A DNA stretch of 64,000 bases, taken from contig OX463846.1 of NCBI GenBank assembly GCA_949825065.1, positions 7,893,366 to 7,957,365 on the forward strand. Reading direction: 5' to 3'. Within the stretch, counting starts at the first letter, position 1. Each line of letters begins with the position of its first letter. The stretch comes from Odontocerum albicorne (lineage: Eukaryota; Arthropoda; Insecta; Trichoptera; Odontoceridae). This document shows positions 1 through 10,917 of this stretch, piece by piece. Below the pieces are notes generated by a model, which searched no databases, had not been told where the DNA came from, and was given only the letters and a program-made list of their open reading frames with translations. The translations under genes and the position numbers were made by a program.

Positions 1-112
1 AAAGTTTTTTTTATACATCTATATATATTACAGAAGGCTATAACTTTGACATTACGTTAGGATATCGTGAAAAACTAATATATTTTCCAAGAATTAACCA
101 TCCTTAGGATAG

Positions 113-307
113 GAAAAGGGGGCAGATAATGAGGATTACATCCATAAAGAATGTTTGGAGGACCAGCGTGAAGTTGGCATTATGTCTTCCAATTACTTCA
201 CGGTCCGTCTTAAGCAAGCAGTTTATGTTCGCTCTCTAAGTGAGAAGGGGAGATTGAAGCGCCTTTCTGTCGGCCTTGATGTAAAAATGCTTGTTAATCA
301 TCTATAA
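113..307 (+). CDS. Exon-like open frame, unrecognised
   Basis: A frame stays open for 64 codons ending in TAA at 305-307, in a stretch clearly richer in G+C than the AT-rich DNA on both sides. It would encode a mixed, charged peptide (acidic start, then basic segments such as VRLKQAVYVR and KGRLKRL). No start codon opens it: the preceding in-frame codon is TAG at 110-112, which also supplies an AG that could be a splice acceptor, although the pyrimidine tract is weak. If real it would be a last coding exon of a host gene lying left of the window. I do not recognise the peptide. It could also be a chance open frame or an old element fragment. Confidence 0.25.
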   Translation, partial: EKGADNEDYIHKECLEDQREVGIMSSNYFTVRLKQAVYVRSLSEKGRLKRLSVGLDVKMLVNHL

Positions 308-419
308 AAACATTAAGAAAAATTGGCACATAATATCTTTTTGGGGGAAAAATGCAATTGACAGTTTTCTTATTACATTCAAAGTATTGAAAATACATTT
401 TGATTCAAACATTTATTTG

Positions 420-1000
420 TAACAAATTAATTTTATCTCATCATCTGTTTATTGTTTTATGATTCCATTATGAAAAAAACTAGATGATTAAACTATGCAA
501 TGCAAGATTTAAGAGTTTTTTTATAACGTTTCTGAACTGTTATAAAAATTTTATGTTCTAAAACGGTGGCTTGTATATAAAATATTCCCTTTCTACTTCT
601 TTAAACACATTTTATTTCAATGTTCTATAAAATACTACATTAAACACAAGAATACCGCCCCGACACATCGCTTAACAACTAAATATCATAACCATAAACA
701 TTTAATCTTTCCTCGCGACTATTTATTGAACACTGCATCAGGAAGAGGATTAAAATAAGTCATTTCAATTTTATATTTGAATTATTACAACGTGCGCATC
801 ATTTTTTATGAATGAAAATAAAGTTTCATCTGATATTACCAATCAAAACCCTCTAAATTAAAATCGAAAATAATATGCTTATTGGTCGTTGTGTGATTTG
901 ATACATTTTTTTTAATTTCGGAAGAACTTTAGAAAGTTCCAGATAAATCTGGGTAATTATTATTATAATTTTATGAAAAACCGTTAAGTAAATTCTTAGG
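420..1000 (+). repeat. Old dispersed repeat, copy 1
   Basis: Blocks of this stretch recur in the same order at 46920-47360 and 62160-62335: an actgtta block, a taaacacatttt block, a cgact..tattgaacact block, and a final gggtaattattattat block. The copies are diverged and carry indels, so this is an old interspersed element. I see no coding potential, terminal repeats or tail that would classify it. Confidence 0.5.
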
Positions 1001-1610
1001 GGATGGTTTAATTTTTATTTTATTTTAAGGAATTAAAAATACGTATTAATTCTATAATACCATTCACCATTTAATTCGCTAATAGCTTTTGTTTAAAGTT
1101 TATAAATTTTTAAAACAACATACTTTTTTATAACAAAAATTTAAAAACATACAAAAGCTATGTGTTATTTTAATTTTTAAAATATATTTTAGTTGCCAAG
1201 ATAATTCGACTTTTCATATGATTCTTCTCGATTTTTTACTTGAAACAAATAAACAACATTTTTTACATTGTAAATTTAATAAAGTGTTTTATTTTTACAA
1301 GCCAAGAGTCATTAACAAGCCAAGTCATTTTACAATGACTTGGCTTGTTAATGACAATGACTTGGCTTGTTAATGAATCTCCATGAGTCATTCTCTTTCT
1401 TTTCGTTGACTTTGTTTCTCTCAAACTTTTCAAGATTTTAGTAAATATGTTGAAATTTCGTTGTGTTGTTGAAATGTGTTTTGTTTTTTTCGTAATGTTG
1501 AAATGTGTTTTGTTGTGTATTTGAGTGGGTATATACGTTTATATATTTTTATTAATTAATAAAATTGCTTTTTTCTTTATTTTTATATTTTATGTCCTTT
1601 TATTACCTGA
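1001..1610. other. AT-rich stretch without gene
   Basis: Very AT-rich DNA with short homopolymer runs. Apart from the inverted repeat at 1308-1376 I see no coding frame or recognisable element. Confidence 0.5.
1308..1376. repeat. Perfect 22-bp hairpin plus a third direct copy
   Basis: Positions 1308-1329 are the exact reverse complement of 1334-1355, with a 4-nt loop (ttac). The right arm is then repeated directly at 1356-1376 (core motif AATGACTTGGCTTG). A hairpin followed by another copy of one arm suggests replication template switching or a fold-back element remnant. Confidence 0.85.
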
Positions 1611-2395
1611 GCCTTATTTATTTATTTAATACTTTTATTGCAATACAATCTGGCGGGCTTATTGCCAGGTGGCAATTTCTTCCATCCAACCAGACAAAAG
1701 TAAATGAAGCAAGTTGCGTGGTCGCATAAATCATTCAAATGACTATCCATCACCACAAAATCCATAAACATATACGCGAGACCATGCCCACGAACCCCAC
1801 AAAGACGGACAATCACCCGAACATTATTTTTCATATAAAGTGAGAAATCATCAATCAAAAGGAAAGGAAAGGATGGTGGAGAGGAAAGGAAAATAAAAAT
1901 CAGGAATGAAACACGTTATTTTACTGACTAGAAATTAAGAGTTTTTTCAGTCGCTTCTTAAAGCATGCCAAGGACGAAGCGAGTCTTATATTGGTTTGTA
2001 ACTGATTCCAGAGTCTCATTGCATGGACAGTAAAGGACGACGTAAAGAAAGAGGAGCGGTGAACTGGAAAGGCCAATAATCAATCTCTGTTTGAGCGTAG
2101 CGCTAATCCATGATTGGAAAGACGCTGAAAATTTTCGGCGAGATAAGAGGGTGCGGCGGGGCAGTTAAGGATATTATACAACAGAGACAGTATGTGAATT
2201 TGGCGTCTATTTCTAACATTCAACCAGTTCAATGCCTTCTGGTATGAAGTTACATGATCGTACTTTCGTAGGTTGAAAATGAATCTTAGACACACATTTT
2301 GAAGACGCTGTAATTTGTCCAGCTGTTCCTCTGTAACATCCAAGTAACATACGTCCGCATAGTCCAGAATAGTGACAGAGCCTTGACCTGTCTCA
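1611..2395 (-). mobile_element. LINE-2 copy A, 5'-truncated, RT C-terminus and 3' UTR
   Basis: Read on the minus strand, this begins inside the reverse transcriptase C-terminal region (frame ...DVTEEQLDKLQRLQN, then LNWLNVRNRRQIHILSLLY, with the WNQLQ-type block typical of Jockey/CR1-group proteins). It continues through a 3' UTR with a CT-rich run and the conserved GTTCGGGTGATTGTCCG region. It ends in a stem-loop (CTGGC, loop AATAAGCCC, GCCAG), AT-rich sequence and a TAAATAAATAA tail at about 1612-1631. Five other copies in this window have the same 3' end. It is 5'-truncated and inactive. The clade call rests on protein pattern only. Confidence 0.85.
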
Positions 2396-2820
2396 AATTT
2401 TTATTTTAGCGTGGTAGGTGGTATACATGTGCTCACTGCTTTTTAATATTTTTTGTTAAAAATATATATAATTCGTGTAAATGTTTATAATTTTTGTGAC
2501 AATTTTTGTTTCCACACATGCACGCTAAAAATCTAATTCGAGTACCACACCTATAAGCTTTCTTAATGGTCGATAAAATACCGTATATTGTAATAAAATA
2601 AATTTAATTAAATGTGTAAGCACTCGTCGAGAAATTTTATAGGTCAATAGAATAATGAAATATTATAAGTTTGACATTTATCTTCGCTCGCTACTAAATA
2701 AATTAATAAACGCAAATCAAGATAAATTGCCTCTAAAATACCGTTACATAAAATATTACATAAAAGTCAGATTGATACGATAACCCTTTACAATTGAGGA
2801 CATTAAAAAAAGTCAACATA

Positions 2821-3007
2821 AAGACGACCTCCGTGACCTGGTGGTAAGACACTTGTCTGCCGATCCGGAGGTTGCGGGTTCGATCCCCGCTGGAACCCAG
2901 ATTTTTTTAAATAGGATTCCAGTCTGGTTAACACTTAGGGCCTATAAAAACCACTTTCTGGTTGGTTGGAAGAGATTGCAATAAACTCGCCAGGTTAAAA
3001 AAAAAAA
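2821..3007 (+). mobile_element. SINE1, tRNA-derived
   Basis: The head resembles a tRNA gene, with a box A-like GACCTGGTGGTAAGAC and a box B GGTTCGATCCC. A body with a conserved GGATTCCAGTCTGGTTAAC block follows, then a 3' part (CTGGTTGGTTGGAAGAG ... AATAAACTCGCCAGG) that matches the 3' end of LINE-2, and an A-rich tail. The boxes are placed as for an internal RNA polymerase III promoter. Further copies lie at 29925-30114 and 62336-62530, with several decayed ones elsewhere. It is not a functional tRNA: the 3' half of the cloverleaf runs into unrelated sequence. Confidence 0.85.
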
Positions 3008-3149
3008 GGATTGATACCCCCAATGAGTGTATTGATTATTGTATCAAACTGTTGCTTCATAAGTTCAGATCAAACCTCAAGTTCCAATGACAATAAGATC
3101 AAATAATAATAGTACTCGTAAAAGGACAGTTTATATAATGCCGTTCAGA

Positions 3150-3440
3150 AAGCAGACTCTCCTCAAGGGCATTCTCTCACGGATATCGAGCACATCATTA
3201 TTGTTGCATTTAAAAAACTATATAAGTTGAGTCTGAAAATAGGAAGGTGGTGGCTGCGGTCATTAGATTAGGAACTTTCTCGAATATGCGTATTTTTAGA
3301 AAAACTTATTTGGTTAGAAAACCACGAAAATTTTACCAAGGAAAAACGAACCACAAACAAAACTTTGTTGATCTACCACTACAAGTATGTCATAGTAATA
3401 CATTCGTATTTCGGTGTAGTTTAGTGTTCGAATAAAAATT
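3150..3440 (+). pseudogene. Orphan coding-like repeat, copy 1
   Basis: A frame at about 3274-3435 encodes a basic peptide with the pattern RKTYLVR-x-P-xxx-YQ-x-KTN-x-K, then VDL, Q, C, S-x-TF-x-FR. The same peptide pattern occurs at 15551-15736 with a 6-bp in-frame length difference, and the DNA upstream is similar too (gcagactctcctcaa in both). Conservation at amino-acid level with indels in multiples of three suggests descent from a coding sequence, either an unknown mobile-element protein or a duplicated exon. I do not recognise a family. Confidence 0.4.
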
Positions 3441-3499
3441 TCAAGTCGATCGATAAGTTCTATCTGCTGTAGATTTTTAGGCAAATTTATGAATTGCTA

Positions 3500-4135
3500 A
3501 CTTTTGTTATGGCCTTTTGCAACGAAAACACTTAGAATTTCAACTGTGTAGTTTTATTTGTATGAAGGTTGAATTACATTGAAGTATAATATTAACAGTA
3601 TTATAATAACGATGATGTTAATGTCTTAGTGGCTTTAAGAATAATTATGCTGCCTCAGATATGACGTCCTATTTAAAGCAAAGATAATCTTACGCGCGAC
3701 CCCTCAACATATTAGAAAGGAATGTCGGGTATGTTATCTTTGCCCTTCGTCAAGGTCAAATCGATATCAGGCGATTTATGTCGTTTGCAGTTTCTTCCAT
3801 TTAGTGATACCAAATCTTCATTGAATTAGGATAGATATCCGCCAACTAGATCATAAATTTAAACATAATACATCGAGCTAAGTTGACATACATGTGATAA
3901 CACTAATATTTATAGGTTCTAGAGATAACATAGTACAGAGATATGGTTGACATCGATAAGCTTAACATTGGTTTGGACGATAACTTATAATAATTAATGG
4001 AAGTGGATAAGAGTATATGATAAGATAACATTGGTAGGGATACATTACGACGTCGATAAGCTTAACATTGGTTTTGGTGATTACTTAATATTTATTGTAT
4101 ACGATAAGATAGTAGATATACATTACACTTTTTTG
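3500..4135 (+). repeat. Dispersed ~0.6 kb repeat R6, copy 1
   Basis: Nearly the whole stretch from TGTTATGGCCTTTTGC onward recurs, with indels, at 34236-34790. Shared landmarks include gtgataacactaatatttatagg and a CGATAAGCTTAACATTGG block. That block is present twice in this copy (about 3956 and 4053), so the right end was extended by a tandem duplication. There is no coding frame, no clear terminal inverted repeat and no poly(A). It is an unclassified non-autonomous element. Confidence 0.65.
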
Positions 4136-4695
4136 CTAAGCAATTCTTAAAAATAATTGGTATCTAATAAACAACTAAAAGAAAATCAGGGGAAATTAGA
4201 TAGCGCAAATCGTTGACGATCGAAAAGACACAATATTTTTAGTGGTGGGACATTTAAGGATATTTTACAATAAGTTAATTATTTATTATAGATAATAGGT
4301 ATCATTGGTCATGTACTCAAATAATATTTATTTTAAATTTATCGTCATCACCATTAACATCATGTTTCAAAAACGAAGCTCAACCATTTAATTCCGATAT
4401 AATAGTCGGCTTAAGTTAGCGCGCTTACATGTACAGTATTATGTAATTATTAAATAACTATTGAGATAGAGATGTTCAATATTAATTTTGAAAGGATTTG
4501 TAGTTAATATAACCTAAAAATATTGTATATGGAATCTTAATTGCAAATAAGGAGTTGAACATCCTTACAATTTGAACGAATTCGTAAGCATCTTATTTTT
4601 CCTGTGTAAGCACCACTAACAGTTTGACAAGACCATCGTATGGCGAAACAGTTGTTAATGAATAAATAAATAAATTACCTAGAACTATTAAAGCG

Positions 4696-5140
4696 CCGCT
4701 CCTCTTTCTTTACGTCGTCGTTTACTGTCCATGCAGTGAGACTCTGGAATCAGTTACAAACCAATATAAGATTCGCTCCGTCCTTGGCATGCTTTAAGAA
4801 GCGACTGAAAAAACTCTTAATATCTAGTCAGTAAAATAAAGTGTTTCATTCCTGATTTTTCTTTTCCTTTCCTCTCCACCATCCTTTCTTTTCCTTTTGA
4901 TTGATGATATCTCACTTTATATGAAAAATAATGTTCGGGTGATTGTCCATCTTTGTGGGGTTCGTGGGCATGTTCTCACGTATATGTTTATGGATTTCGT
5001 GGGGATGGATAGTCATTTGAATGATTTATGCGACCACGTAACTTGCTTCATTTACTTTTGTCTGGTTGGTTGGAAGAGATTGCCGCCTGACAATAAGCCC
5101 GCCAGATTGTATTGCAATAAAAATGTTAAATAAAATAAAT
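4696..5140 (+). mobile_element. LINE-2 copy B, 5'-truncated, with target duplication
   Basis: It starts abruptly in the RT C-terminal coding region (ccgctcctctttc, the same point reached in other copies after a cagttca block), runs through the standard LINE-2 3' UTR and stem-loop, and ends in a TAAATAAAATAAAT tail. It is flanked by AAAGCG at 4690-4695 and 5141-5146. The inverted arm at about 9170-9190 shows the corresponding uninterrupted sequence (read in reverse, ctatttaagcgtttaattttgc), so both the insertion and its short target duplication can be read directly. Confidence 0.85.
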
Positions 5141-5146
5141 AAAGCG

Positions 5147-5545
5147 TTTAATTTTGCAAAGAAACTTACAATTACGCCACTTTCCCTGTCAGGGTAGGCC
5201 GAGAGGACAAGGGGCCAGATATTCCTATATCGACAAAAATCCTTGACCTCTTCCACATTTACACATTTTCTTTCACAATTCCTTTGATTTCTCTGACTTT
5301 TTATGTTTTACTTTATTCAAAATATTAATAACTTCATATAACCATACTTTCCTTTATCTCCCTCTAGTATGCCTTCAGTTAACATTTGCACTGTATATTT
5401 GTTTTGTAAGACTTTCAAACCATCTTAGAGTATAGTACTCTTCTTCATCTTACTCAACACATCATTCTTAAGTTCACATTCATCCCTTATTACTTCATTC
5501 TGTATTCTCCATGTATTCTTCTTAGAATACGATATATTGATGGGT
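5147..5545 (-). pseudogene. LINE RT C-terminal remnant (RTE-like group)
   Basis: On the minus strand the broken frames give the signature of the end of a LINE reverse transcriptase: a segment like KIQNEVIRDECELK, then WFGHVER-like sequence, then a MDVEE-K-F--YRN-IW-LVLSAYPDRE end. The last part is still open as a frame of about 70 codons at 5044-5256. It is decayed, with stops and frameshifts. At least eight similar remnants are scattered through the window. Confidence 0.65.
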
Positions 5546-5756
5546 AATTATAGATAGGAGCAAGTCAAAGAATTCTACTATTTGGGTCATTTATTTTCAG
5601 AAGATATCGAAACACACTATTATGTTGGTGGCAACACAGTATTCTGTGTTGTCATTTTAGCTAGTGGTGATATTGCGCGGCTGAGAGGAATAACATCATA
5701 ATATCAAGGGTTCCTCTCAGGGTGTGTTATTTTTCTCTCTTTTTGAAAGAATAGAA

Positions 5757-6310
5757 AGGTATTGTAATTTGTTTTATCAAACACTGTTTATTACACTTTT
5801 TTGTAACGGTATAACCCTACGGGTTTCAAGGCTTTCACCTCATCATCAGAATGAAACAAGACTGAATTCTATTCGAACTGGTACCGAGATACACGCTTCT
5901 AACAGTTAACATTCGGGTTGAAGACTGGGGGTGAAGGGAGGGATGAGACAATCTCGGCAAGCAGCGGAGAGATTTTTGGGATATATGTGTTTAACGAAAA
6001 TAAATTGGACAGATTAGAAGCCTTAGAAATTTCTAAGTCAGTGCATCGAGGTGAACATCTGGCGAACACATATATCCCAAGAATCTCTCCGCAGCTTGCC
6101 TCAACCCGAATGTTAACTGTTAGAAGCTTGTATCTCGGTACCAGTTCGAACATAATTCAGTATTGTTTGTGCACCCTGATGATGAGGGGAAAGCCTTGAA
6201 ACCGGTAGGGTTATACCGTTATAAAAAAATGGAATAAAAGGTGTTTGATAAAACAAATTACAATGTCTTTAAACCTCCACAATGTTAATTCCTTAACTAT
6301 AAATAATATA
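5757..6310. mobile_element. Penelope-like 3'-end palindrome
   Basis: Two copies of the Penelope-like element 3' end face outward from a short centre. The left arm (from GTAATTTGTTTTATCAAACAC at about 5764) and the right arm (ending near 6262) are inverted copies of about 200-230 bp, broken by small deletions. The centre (about 5990-6065) encodes the extreme C-terminus of the element protein (KLDRLEALEISKSVHRGEH), as at 11758-12027 and 17018-17090. After the palindrome a further 50 bp (aacctccacaatgttaatt...actataaataata) recurs at the right end of other copies. Inverted and tandem terminal arrangements are known for Penelope-like elements. Confidence 0.7.
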
Positions 6311-6430
6311 AAGGTATCCTTGGTGAAAAAAATGCATGTGTCATTCTAGGGGAGTAGCGCAGCGCGGGGTTACATTCCGTGACATTCCGCACGGAAGTCC
6401 AGTGCATGACTGCGTGGCCACGCATCTCAT
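6311..6430 (-). mobile_element. SINE2 fragment
   Basis: The reverse complement matches the family seen at 25694-25842: a GAGATGCGTGGCCACGCAGTCATGCAC head, a CCGTGCGGAA block, a decayed box B, GCGCTGCGCTACTCC and an AAGGATACC end. It directly abuts the Penelope palindrome. Confidence 0.7.
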
Positions 6431-7100
6431 ATACACACATAGTGCCATCAAATAGAAAAAACTCTTTACAGTCTCGATATACAATAAATCATTGATAATA
6501 TTAAAGCTTCTGTAACTCGTATTTTGGTTTTAATTGAGAGTTTAAAATGGTCAGTATCGTTTTAAAAAATATATTTCCTATGAAAATGTAATACTACAAA
6601 AAAATGGTAAAGAAGTGTATTTACCAGGAATTGAACCTTAAAACGCTGCTTATTTGCCATGAATACTGATAGTTAGAACATGACGCAAGCCTTTTTTTTT
6701 TCTTCAAAGATTGACACAAAGATGTGCTGTGTACAATCATTGAATCAAATAATTCGATGTAAATGAATGCTTTTATTGCGAAATTTCATGATGTATCTTT
6801 GATTGTTCATAAATTGAAGTAAATATAATACACCGGTTACAATAGCCAGAAACCAACACGAGTAGCACTTCTCGATCACGAAATGATTGTTATTAAGTTG
6901 GAGAAGTCAGGAAGAGGGAACCTGGTAAGGTCAGCACACTAATTATGTGCATGCAAATACCATTTCAAATCGCAACACAGAAGGTCACGACACAGGAAAC
7001 TGTCATAATTGTTTCAAGTCATTTTCGATAAGAAATTTTGGACAGAGTTTTTCAAACTCTTTTACACGAGATGTTCAAAAACCATGAGGCAAAAAAAAAG
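6431..7100. other. No gene seen
   Basis: AT-rich DNA between a SINE2 fragment and a Penelope hairpin. I see no coding frame, tandem repeat or element end that I can support. Confidence 0.4.
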
Positions 7101-7205
7101 TAGTAATTTGTTTTATCAAACACTGCAAATGCAGTGTTGGATAAAACAAATTACAATATCTTTAAACCTCAACAACGTTAATGCCTTAACTATAAACAAT
7201 ATAAC
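7101..7205. mobile_element. Minimal Penelope-terminus hairpin
   Basis: Only the outermost ~23 bp of the Penelope 3' end (GTAATTTGTTTTATCAAACAC) remains, facing its inverted copy across a 6-nt centre (7103-7157). It is followed by the same 50-bp extension found after the other copies (actataaacaatataa). It is therefore the same structure as 5757-6310 with almost all internal sequence deleted. Confidence 0.65.
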
Positions 7206-7299
7206 CAAAAGTGGTTTATTTGAAATGTCGATTTTCAATTCATATAACAAAATGTTTAATCAGGAAAAGCCAAATGAAATACACGCCTTTTATGACATG

Positions 7300-8308
<1,009 letters not shown>

Positions 8309-8354
8309 TTCGACTTATTCAACTGGCATTTGCACATTATATTAAATTCATTAT

Positions 8355-8500
8355 TATTTCCTTATTCCACGTGCCCAAACCACCTCAGGGTGTTCTTTTT
8401 CATGTTACTCAACACATCAGCCTTAAATCCTTATCATCCCTAATCACTTCATTCCGAACTCTGACATAAATGGTCCCCTCGTGTGTTTTTTTCGTGCATA
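8355..8500 (-). pseudogene. LINE RT C-terminal remnant
   Basis: The reverse complement gives a broken frame resembling R-EVIRDDKDLRLMC-VT-KRTP-GGLGTWNK, the same C-terminal segment seen at 8780-8930, 20335-20540 and 39430-39560. It lies head-to-head with the plus-strand remnant that follows. Too decayed for subfamily assignment. Confidence 0.55.
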
Positions 8501-8649
8501 CATTCTACAGTCACATTTATTTGGTTACTTTCAGTATTTTTTCACGTCCACGTTACATTCTCTTTTGTCAAATTTGATTCTAAAAAACAGTTGTGGACCT
8601 TCATTTTAGCAAATTTTTGTTATGTCCGGTTCTAGTATATATGTTTCAG

Positions 8650-9500
8650 TGACTCATTCACTTTGTTTCATATTGCTACACACCTTTCGATATCTCTCGT
8701 AACTACTTTATCTTCTGACAATAAATTACCCAAACACATTATTCGACTTGCTCCAATCTTTAATTATACATCAATATATCGTATTCTAAGAAGAATACAT
8801 GGGGTGACAAGATATGATAAAATACAGAATGAGGTAATTAAGGATGAATGTGAACTTAAAAATTATGTGCTGAATAAGATGAAAAACAGTATTCTAAGAT
8901 GGTTTAAAAGTCTTACAAAACAAATATAGGTACAGTGCAAATGTGAGCGGAAGGCGTACTACAGGGAGACAAAGATAAAAATGGTTATATGAAGTGAATA
9001 ATGAAAGAAGTAAAACACAAGGAGTCAGAGAAAACAAAGGAATTGTGGGAGAAAATGTGTAAATGTAGAAGAGGTCAAGGATTTTTGTCGATATAGGAAT
9101 ATCTGACCCCTTGTCCTCTCGGCCTGCCCTGACAGGGAAAGTGACGTAATCGTCAGTTTCTTTGCAAAATTAAACGCTTAAATAGTTCTAGATTGTTTGT
9201 TTATTTATTCATTGACAACTGTTTTGCCATACGATAGTCTTGTCAAGTTGTGAGTGGTGCTTACACAATACAAATAATTTGCTTACGAATTCGTTTAAAT
9301 TGTAAGTATGTTAAACTCCTTTTTTGCAATTGAGATTCCGTTTACAATATTTTTAGGTTATATTAACTATAAATTCTTTAAAAATGAATATTGAACATGT
9401 CTATCAAAATAGTTATTAAAAAATTACATAATACTGTGCATGTAAGAACGCTGACTATTATTTCAAAATGAAATGGTCGAGCTACGTTTTTGAAAATATT
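8650..9500 (+). repeat. Right arm of the large inverted duplication, with LINE remnant
   Basis: This is the diverged reverse complement of 4360-5620 and lacks the LINE-2 insertion found there. Its left part (8780-9165) encodes a decayed LINE reverse-transcriptase C-terminus: RRIHGVTRYDKIQNEVIKDE, LRWFKSL, then a broken DVEEVKDFCRYRNI end. The right part includes an old TAAATAAACAAAC-like end of another retroposon in reverse, shared with the other arm and so older than the duplication. Confidence 0.7.
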
Positions 9501-10000
9501 CCCAAAATATTTATGCTTCATAAATTATTTATGCTCATTTCTTCATCGTACGTACTGTCACTTCTTTCAATCTGGATTATTTGCTAATTTCCTAATTCTT
9601 TATTCTAACATTGTTTTCCCCCACATTCTGCGCAAAACACTTATTTCCACAGAATTTATTTTTATTTCATCACTTTTTTCCTTGTCCACATTTCACTTGC
9701 ATAGAAATATGAAGTTGGAAGGATTTCCATACAATATTTAATAATAAACTAGATTAATTTTCTCCTATCAATTTCATACAATTAGAAACAAATACAAACG
9801 CAGAGCACAGAATATGTAGATTCACTAAACTTACGTATTTGGAGCAAACGTATTAAGATTTATCAAGTAGTTTATGGTCAATCATCATCATCACTTTATA
9901 TATTCTACCAGAAACATGGGAATGGAGTAGAAGCCTCCCCACCTGGTCGGTCCACAACATGGCACTCCGCGTTTTTCTACGTTAAGCCAAGACAGCAAAT
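9501..10000. other. No gene seen
   Basis: Pyrimidine-rich then mixed AT-rich sequence. A few short open frames have biased, low-information composition. I see no repeat end or conserved motif. Confidence 0.4.
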
Positions 10001-10004
10001 TTCA

Positions 10005-10250
10005 TTACCGTAAAACCGATTTAACATATGCTATACAATGGCCGTCCAATTCATATCTTGCACAGCTAAACTCAACGCTTGACCAGGTGGGATCCTTAAA
10101 ACGTAACTCAATCACCTCCAGTGCTTCACCCTTACTGTGAGGGATATTCTCTTTACTACAACAAGGCGTATTACAACCCTTATGCCTTCGTTCATGTGAC
10201 AAATCTAAATCACATAATTCCCACACTATCTCAACTTTCCTACGTCTTTT
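10005..10250 (-). CDS. Unrecognised open frame, cysteine-containing
   Basis: On the minus strand a frame of about 80 codons has protein-like composition: a basic start (WKRRRKVE), a C...H...C...CC cluster (CDLDLSHERRHKGCNTPCC), then a tryptophan- and aromatic-containing half (DPTWSSVEFSCARYELDG). It is richer in G+C than its surroundings and has no convincing ATG; the first in-frame start-like codon is GTG. It could be a degraded mobile-element domain or an exon. It lies just left of another unrecognised frame on the other strand (10280-10627). Confidence 0.25.
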   Translation of the reverse strand, partial: KRRRKVEIVWELCDLDLSHERRHKGCNTPCCSKENIPHSKGEALEVIELRFKDPTWSSVEFSCARYELDGHCIAYVKSVLR

Positions 10251-10279
10251 CCAAATTGTTATATCTTTTGTAGTATTAT

Positions 10280-10627
10280 TTGAAAGCTAAACGACAGTCA
10301 AATATCTTCCGGAATGTCTTAGATGCTGCTATTTATCCCCATTCCTGTTCTTATCTCCTCTCGTTACAATATATTGACCTTAGATATAAGATTAGGGCAG
10401 CTAATGAGCCATTTTCAGCATCCGAAATTCATACCCATTCGCTTCTGCACACTTTGGAAGTCCTTAATAGAGGCATTAATCTCTCGGTCCGTCGCTTGTT
10501 TAGCATTTTGGGCGAAAGATTAAATTTTACGGACGATAACTCGTCGCGAGACTCTAACCAGACGGTGAAGACTCTCAGGCTGTTGACAACTTTGAAAATC
10601 TTTGTTACTTTGTCATTCTGGAGTTAA
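10280..10627 (+). CDS. Unrecognised 115-codon open frame
   Basis: The frame is one of the longer ones outside identified repeats and sits in a locally G+C-richer patch (about 9935-10630). It encodes a mostly helical-looking basic peptide (MKAKRQSNIFRNVL..., LLHTLEVLNRGINLSVRRLF). No domain is recognised. The patch as a whole looks like the remains of one unidentified element or gene. With no homologue recognised, coding status is uncertain. Confidence 0.25.
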   Translation: MKAKRQSNIFRNVLDAAIYPHSCSYLLSLQYIDLRYKIRAANEPFSASEIHTHSLLHTLEVLNRGINLSVRRLFSILGERLNFTDDNSSRDSNQTVKTLRLLTTLKIFVTLSFWS

Positions 10628-10917
10628 TCCAAAACAGTAAGACTTACTTTGCTCGCTTTACTTTTTAAACAGTCTGACGGATTTATTTCCGTAATTTTAT
10701 ATCCGTTGTTAATGCTGTCAACGTCTATGATTCAGCGGAATAAATTTATTCGTACGTTTTATGTTTTAATTTTTTTGTTCAAAAGTAATAAATTTAAAAA
10801 TGAATGAGTGTATTTTTTATATAAAAGAGTATTAGAAATAAATATTTATGAAGGTACATACTTACGATAAAATATAACATTACTAAATTCACTATTAATT
10901 GAAAGTATTATTTAAAA

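Larger units (their letters stand above)
4360..5620 (-). repeat. Left arm of a large inverted duplication
   Basis: Positions 4360-4695 and 5147-5620 together are the diverged reverse complement of 8650-9500. The homology covers a LINE reverse-transcriptase C-terminal remnant (about 5150-5540, minus strand), an older TAAATAAAT-tailed end near 4665, and flanking sequence to about 4360. The block is split by a later LINE-2 insertion (4696-5140) that is absent from the other arm. Confidence 0.7.

Noticed and set aside
1622..1858. Small conserved protein repeated at several loci (MIDD-SLYMKNNVRV type)
   Set aside because: It is the conserved 3' UTR of LINE-2 read as protein; the same DNA appears in every copy after the RT stop codon.
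2821..2900. Functional tRNA gene
   Set aside because: Box A and box B are present, but the sequence continues as a repeated SINE body and does not complete a cloverleaf.
5918..6199. A 93-residue protein gene across the Penelope palindrome
   Set aside because: Its ends are the inverted 3' UTRs; only the middle is a Penelope C-terminal scrap.
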